Source: Nocardioides cynanchi
GTDB lineage: Bacteria > Actinomycetota > Actinomycetes > Propionibacteriales > Nocardioidaceae
DNA: 64,000 nucleotides
NCBI RefSeq assembly: GCF_008761635.1
Contig: NZ_CP044344.1
Coordinates: forward strand, 2,604,001-2,668,000
Direction: 5' to 3'
In this document: one piece after another, positions 61,388 through 64,000 of the stretch
Position numbering within the stretch: the first letter of the stretch is position 1
How the letters are laid out: each line of letters starts with the position of its first letter
Notes under the pieces: model-generated
Databases searched by the model: none
The model's input: only the letters and a program-made list of their open reading frames with translations
Told to the model about the DNA's origin: nothing
Program-made: the position numbers and the translations under genes

Positions 61388-62295
61388 CGGCCAGGCGTCC
61401 GGGGAGCGGAGGCCGCGGGCCGGTCCACGACGGCATCGTCCAGGACCCGACGGATCGCTGCAGCGCGGATCGGCAGCACCCGACCGTCGGTGACGACACG
61501 GTCGAGGGTCGCCCGGGCCAGCGCGACGTAGGTCGGGAGCGTGTCCGGAGCGGCGACCGCGATCTCGGCGAGGTGGGCCCGCACCGTCTTGACGTCACCA
61601 CGCACGATCGGCCCGGTCAGGGCGGCGTCGCCCTCGGCCAGGGCGTTGTCGAGCGCAGCGACGAGCAGCGGGCGCAGGACGCCGGCCGGGTCGTCCGCGC
61701 CGGAGGCGCCGAGCAGCTCCATGGCCTGCGAGACGAGGGTGACCAGGTGGTTGGCACCGTGGGCGAGGCCGGCGTGGTACAGGCTGCGCAGGTGCTCGGG
61801 CACCCACATCACCTCGCCACCGAGCTCGGCCACGACCGCCTGGGCCCAGTCGCGCTCGTCGGGCCCGGCGGTGACGCCGAACACGCACTCCGCGAGCCGG
61901 TCGAGGTCGCGGGCGGTGCCGGTGAAGGTCAGCGCGGGGTGCAGTGCCACGACCCGCGCGCCTACCCGGGTCGCCGGCCGCAGCACCTGCAGCCCGTGGC
62001 TCCCGCTGGTGTGGACGACGTACTGGCCGACGTGCAGGGCACCACTGGCCGCGAGCTGGCTGACGACGTTGGCGAGCATGTCGTCGGGCACGGTGAGCAG
62101 CAGGACGTCGCAGCTGCGGGCGACGGCCGTCGGCTTGGCGACCGGCACCCCCGGCAGCAGGTCGGCAGCCCGGCGCAGCGACGCGTCGGACTCGCCGGCG
62201 ACGGAGACGATCTCGTGGCCGCGGGCGCGCAGCGCCGAGCCAAGCACGGCGCCGACACGGCCGGCGCCGATCACACCCACGCGGAGCGGGGTCAT
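61384..62295 (-). CDS. Rossmann-like/DUF2520 protein, possible ketopantoate reductase
   Basis: A 303-residue NAD(P)-binding protein: [19 protein letters not shown] at the N-terminus (about 5-23), then [12 protein letters not shown] and [11 protein letters not shown], and a C-terminal DUF2520 helical domain ([18 protein letters not shown]). This resembles NADP-dependent reductases such as ProC and ketopantoate reductase. It is placed directly upstream of panC, with overlapping stop and start, so it may supply pantoate in place of PanE; this is inference. ATG at 62293-62295 has GAGGA upstream. First gene of the pan/nad/coaX operon, with a -10-like TAGATT at 62374-62379 on the minus strand. Confidence 0.82.
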   Translation of the reverse strand: MTPLRVGVIGAGRVGAVLGSALRARGHEIVSVAGESDASLRRAADLLPGVPVAKPTAVARSCDVLLLTVPDDMLANVVSQLAASGALHVGQYVVHTSGSHGLQVLRPATRVGARVVALHPALTFTGTARDLDRLAECVFGVTAGPDERDWAQAVVAELGGEVMWVPEHLRSLYHAGLAHGANHLVTLVSQAMELLGASGADDPAGVLRPLLVAALDNALAEGDAALTGPIVRGDVKTVRAHLAEIAVAAPDTLPTYVALARATLDRVVTDGRVLPIRAAAIRRVLDDAVVDRPAASAPRTPGR

Positions 62296-62424
62296 CTTGT
62301 GATCCTCACGTTTCGGTCCCGCCGACCACCCTGCGAAGGGCCGGTATGGGTACCACACGGTTGGGACGCACCGAATCTACGCCGCGGACCTGCGCCGCGG
62401 TACACCCGGCTGGTGTGACCTGGG

Positions 62425-63531
62425 CTACTCGGCGTCGGGCTCGTCCGGACGAGCCGGTTCGGGCACGGCCGCGACCAGCACCGACGCCAGGGCCCGAGCG
62501 GCCACCTCCACCTCGAGCGGCGGCAGCGCGGTGTCCCCGGCATTCGTCCCCGCGACGGGTGCGTCCGCGGGCATGCACATCAGCTCGGGGTCGCCGACCA
62601 GGTGCACGCCGCGCGCGGCGAGCGCGTGCAGGTCGGCCACCCGCTGGTCGCTCAGGGCCCGGATCCGGGCGGCCGCCCACTCCGGCGCGGGAGGGGACTT
62701 GGGACCCGCGGGCGCCGCCCGGCCGGCCATGTCGCGCAGCACGGTGGGGCCGATCGCACGGCGCCGGCGCGGCCTCTCCCAGCCGGCGTCGGCCAGGATC
62801 GCGCTGGTGGCCCGGACCAGCTCGGTCTCGGCCCAGCTCAGCCCGCGGTTGGAGCGACTGGTGTCCGGGACCACGAGCCCCGGAGGCAGGCCCAGCATCT
62901 GCTCGAAGGTCCGCGGGAGCTGGTCACGGTCGGACTCGTCGAGGACGATCACCGTGAACCGCTCGGGTCCCACCACGTCGACCCACCGCTCGGCCAGGGC
63001 CCGTACGTCGTGGGAGAACCACACGTTGTGCCGGTCCCAGTCGGGTGCGGGGTCGTCGGTGTCGAGCACGACGCGCAACCACTCGTCGTACCCTCGCTCG
63101 TCGCCCGCCTTGACCCGCTCCTGCCACTGGGAAGGGAGGTAGCGGTCCAGCCGGCGCGCGACCGCGACCACGTGGACGCGGTCACCGCCGAGGTCCGCGA
63201 CGACCCGGGCCGCCTGCCGCTGGGTGGCCCGGCCGAAGTCCTCGTTGCTGACACAGACCCGGCCCGCCGTACTGGCCTCGACCGCAGTGACGAACCGCTT
63301 CCAGTGCTTCATCGGCGGCCGCTCCGTGCCGGCCGGGCGGCCACGGATGCCCAGGGCCCAGCCCGCCTTCCGCGGGCGGTAGCTGCCCACCGTCACATAG
63401 GCCACGTCGTGAGCCGCCAGCCGCTCCGCCGCGGAGTCGAGGGCCACCTGGATGGCGGTGCTCCCGGTCTTGTGCGGCCCGATGTGGACCAGGCGGGTGC
63501 CTTCGGGCAGCAGCCGAGCGCCTGCGGTCAT
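62425..63531 (-). CDS. Sulfotransferase-like protein
   Basis: A 368-residue P-loop protein with a PAPS-binding-type loop LVHIGPHKTGSTAIQVAL (about 14-31), the usual 5'-phosphosulfate loop, and a 3'-phosphate segment (VCVSNEDFGRAT). A Pro/Ala/Arg-rich linker (about 265-290) precedes a helical C-terminus. It could sulfate a carbohydrate or other envelope molecule. ATG at 63529-63531 has GGAGAG upstream. It diverges from the cytidylyltransferase gene and converges on nothing; downstream there is an inverted repeat (CCGCGG at 62382-62387 and 62395-62400) before the pan operon promoter. Confidence 0.8.
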   Translation of the reverse strand: MTAGARLLPEGTRLVHIGPHKTGSTAIQVALDSAAERLAAHDVAYVTVGSYRPRKAGWALGIRGRPAGTERPPMKHWKRFVTAVEASTAGRVCVSNEDFGRATQRQAARVVADLGGDRVHVVAVARRLDRYLPSQWQERVKAGDERGYDEWLRVVLDTDDPAPDWDRHNVWFSHDVRALAERWVDVVGPERFTVIVLDESDRDQLPRTFEQMLGLPPGLVVPDTSRSNRGLSWAETELVRATSAILADAGWERPRRRRAIGPTVLRDMAGRAAPAGPKSPPAPEWAAARIRALSDQRVADLHALAARGVHLVGDPELMCMPADAPVAGTNAGDTALPPLEVEVAARALASVLVAAVPEPARPDEPDAE

Positions 63532-63663
63532 GGAGCGCTCTCCTGTCGTAGGGCCGGGAACGCGTTCCCGCCGTCGTCGAGCCGCGACCAGCCTACGGGG
63601 GCCCTCCCATCGACGGCCTCACGCCCGCGTCGGTGCCACCGAGGCCTCTGACAGGATGCGCAC

Positions 63664-64000
63664 ATGGACGTCAGCTCGACGAGGCCGCGCCGGGTCGCCG
63701 TACTGCTTGCCGGAGGTGTGGGAGTCAGGATCGGGCTCGACATCCCCAAGCAGCTGATCAAGGTGGCCGGCAAGACGCTGCTGGAGCACACGCTCGCTGC
63801 CCTGCACGAGCACGCGATGGTCGACGAGATCGTGGTGATGATGGCCCCCGGCCATCTCGACGCGGTCCGGGCGATCGTCCGCGACGGTGGCTACGACAAG
63901 GTGAGCGCGATCCACGAGGGGGGCGCGACCCGGAACGAGACCACGCAGCGGGCCCTGGAGACGCTCGGCCCCGAGGAGAGCCACGTGCTCTTCCACGAGG
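63664..64000 (+). CDS. Cytidylyltransferase of the IspD/TarI family (partial, runs off right edge)
   Basis: First 112 codons of a nucleotidyltransferase. AVLLAGGVGVRIGLDIPKQL holds the CTP-binding loop (G-x-G-x-R and PKQ), followed by VAGKTLLEHTLAAL and VSAIHEGGATRNETTQRALETL (two family blocks). The AGG and PKQL forms are closer to ribitol- or glycerol-phosphate cytidylyltransferases (TarI-like) than to IspD, which usually has AAG and PKQF, so a teichoic-acid role is favoured but not proven. ATG at 63664 has CAGGAT 6 nt upstream. The frame is open to the edge. Confidence 0.82.
   Translation, partial: MDVSSTRPRRVAVLLAGGVGVRIGLDIPKQLIKVAGKTLLEHTLAALHEHAMVDEIVVMMAPGHLDAVRAIVRDGGYDKVSAIHEGGATRNETTQRALETLGPEESHVLFHE

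Overview
The window is 64 kb of very GC-rich, gene-dense DNA from a high-GC Gram-positive (Actinomycetota), most likely Nocardioides or a close relative. The evidence is GC-rich third codon positions, many GTG starts, 4-bp stop/start overlaps (GTGA, ATGA), and actinobacterial markers: Lsr2, bS22, a BldN-type sigma factor with an RsbN-like partner, Rex with the hem genes, and a System II cytochrome c maturation operon. From memory, the backbone order (ppx, sugar isomerase, proC, excisionase-type HTH, bS22, epimerase, acyltransferase, SerB1-like HAD, glutaredoxin, hemA-C-D-B, hemL, phosphatase, tlpA-ccdA-resB-ccsB, men genes) follows the Rv0496-Rv0558 stretch of Mycobacterium tuberculosis. This is chromosomal core, not an island. 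I saw no tRNA, rRNA, CRISPR array, IS element or prophage, and no gene-free stretch over 300 bases (the longest, about 262, lies between clpC and lsr2).

Layout. 1-1396: start of the complex I operon (nuoA-B-C, leftward). 1556-14290: menaquinone genes (menG, menF, menE-C-D, menA) interspersed with an L,D-transpeptidase, an MBL hydrolase, a Na+/H+ antiporter with a UBP zinc finger, an AraC-DinB regulator and an MFS transporter. 14330-15044: three very small membrane proteins. 15074-21003: hemL, phosphatase, tlpA, ccdA, resB, ccsB, a six-gene overlapping operon. 21208-22386: lytic transglycosylase. 22412-28004: rex-hemA-hemC-hemD-hemB. 28184-35826: glutaredoxin, AMP-forming ligase, HAD hydrolase, BldN-like sigma and its DUF5667 partner, acyltransferase, epimerase, bS22, HTH protein. 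36005-41172: acuC, an attenuator plus trpS, proC, proline dehydrogenase, a MerR regulator. 41198-48301: ABC exporter, TetR, sugar isomerase, Ppx/GppA, Cys-rich protein, VOC protein, methyltransferase, LacI regulator. 48473-53722: radA, disA, a secreted or anchored protein, mutY, a TetR/SMR efflux pair. 53820-62295: clpC, lsr2 and the coaX-nadC-nadB-panC-DUF2520 cofactor operon. 62425-64000: sulfotransferase-like protein and the start of a cytidylyltransferase, probably the edge of an envelope-polymer locus.

The main theme is respiration. NADH dehydrogenase, menaquinone, haem and cytochrome c maturation are encoded together. The redox sensor Rex lies at the head of the haem operon, and Rex-type operators occur both in the rex promoter and upstream of nuoA. 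Cofactor supply (NAD and CoA) is a second block.

The most unusual features are regulatory or structural: two 63-bp perfect or near-perfect palindromes with the same end motif but different stems, one of them in frame inside menD; a Trp-codon leader peptide and terminator before trpS; two identical TetR-type operators at an SMR pump gene; and about twenty starts with a -10-like hexamer 6-8 nt upstream, suggesting widespread leaderless transcripts.
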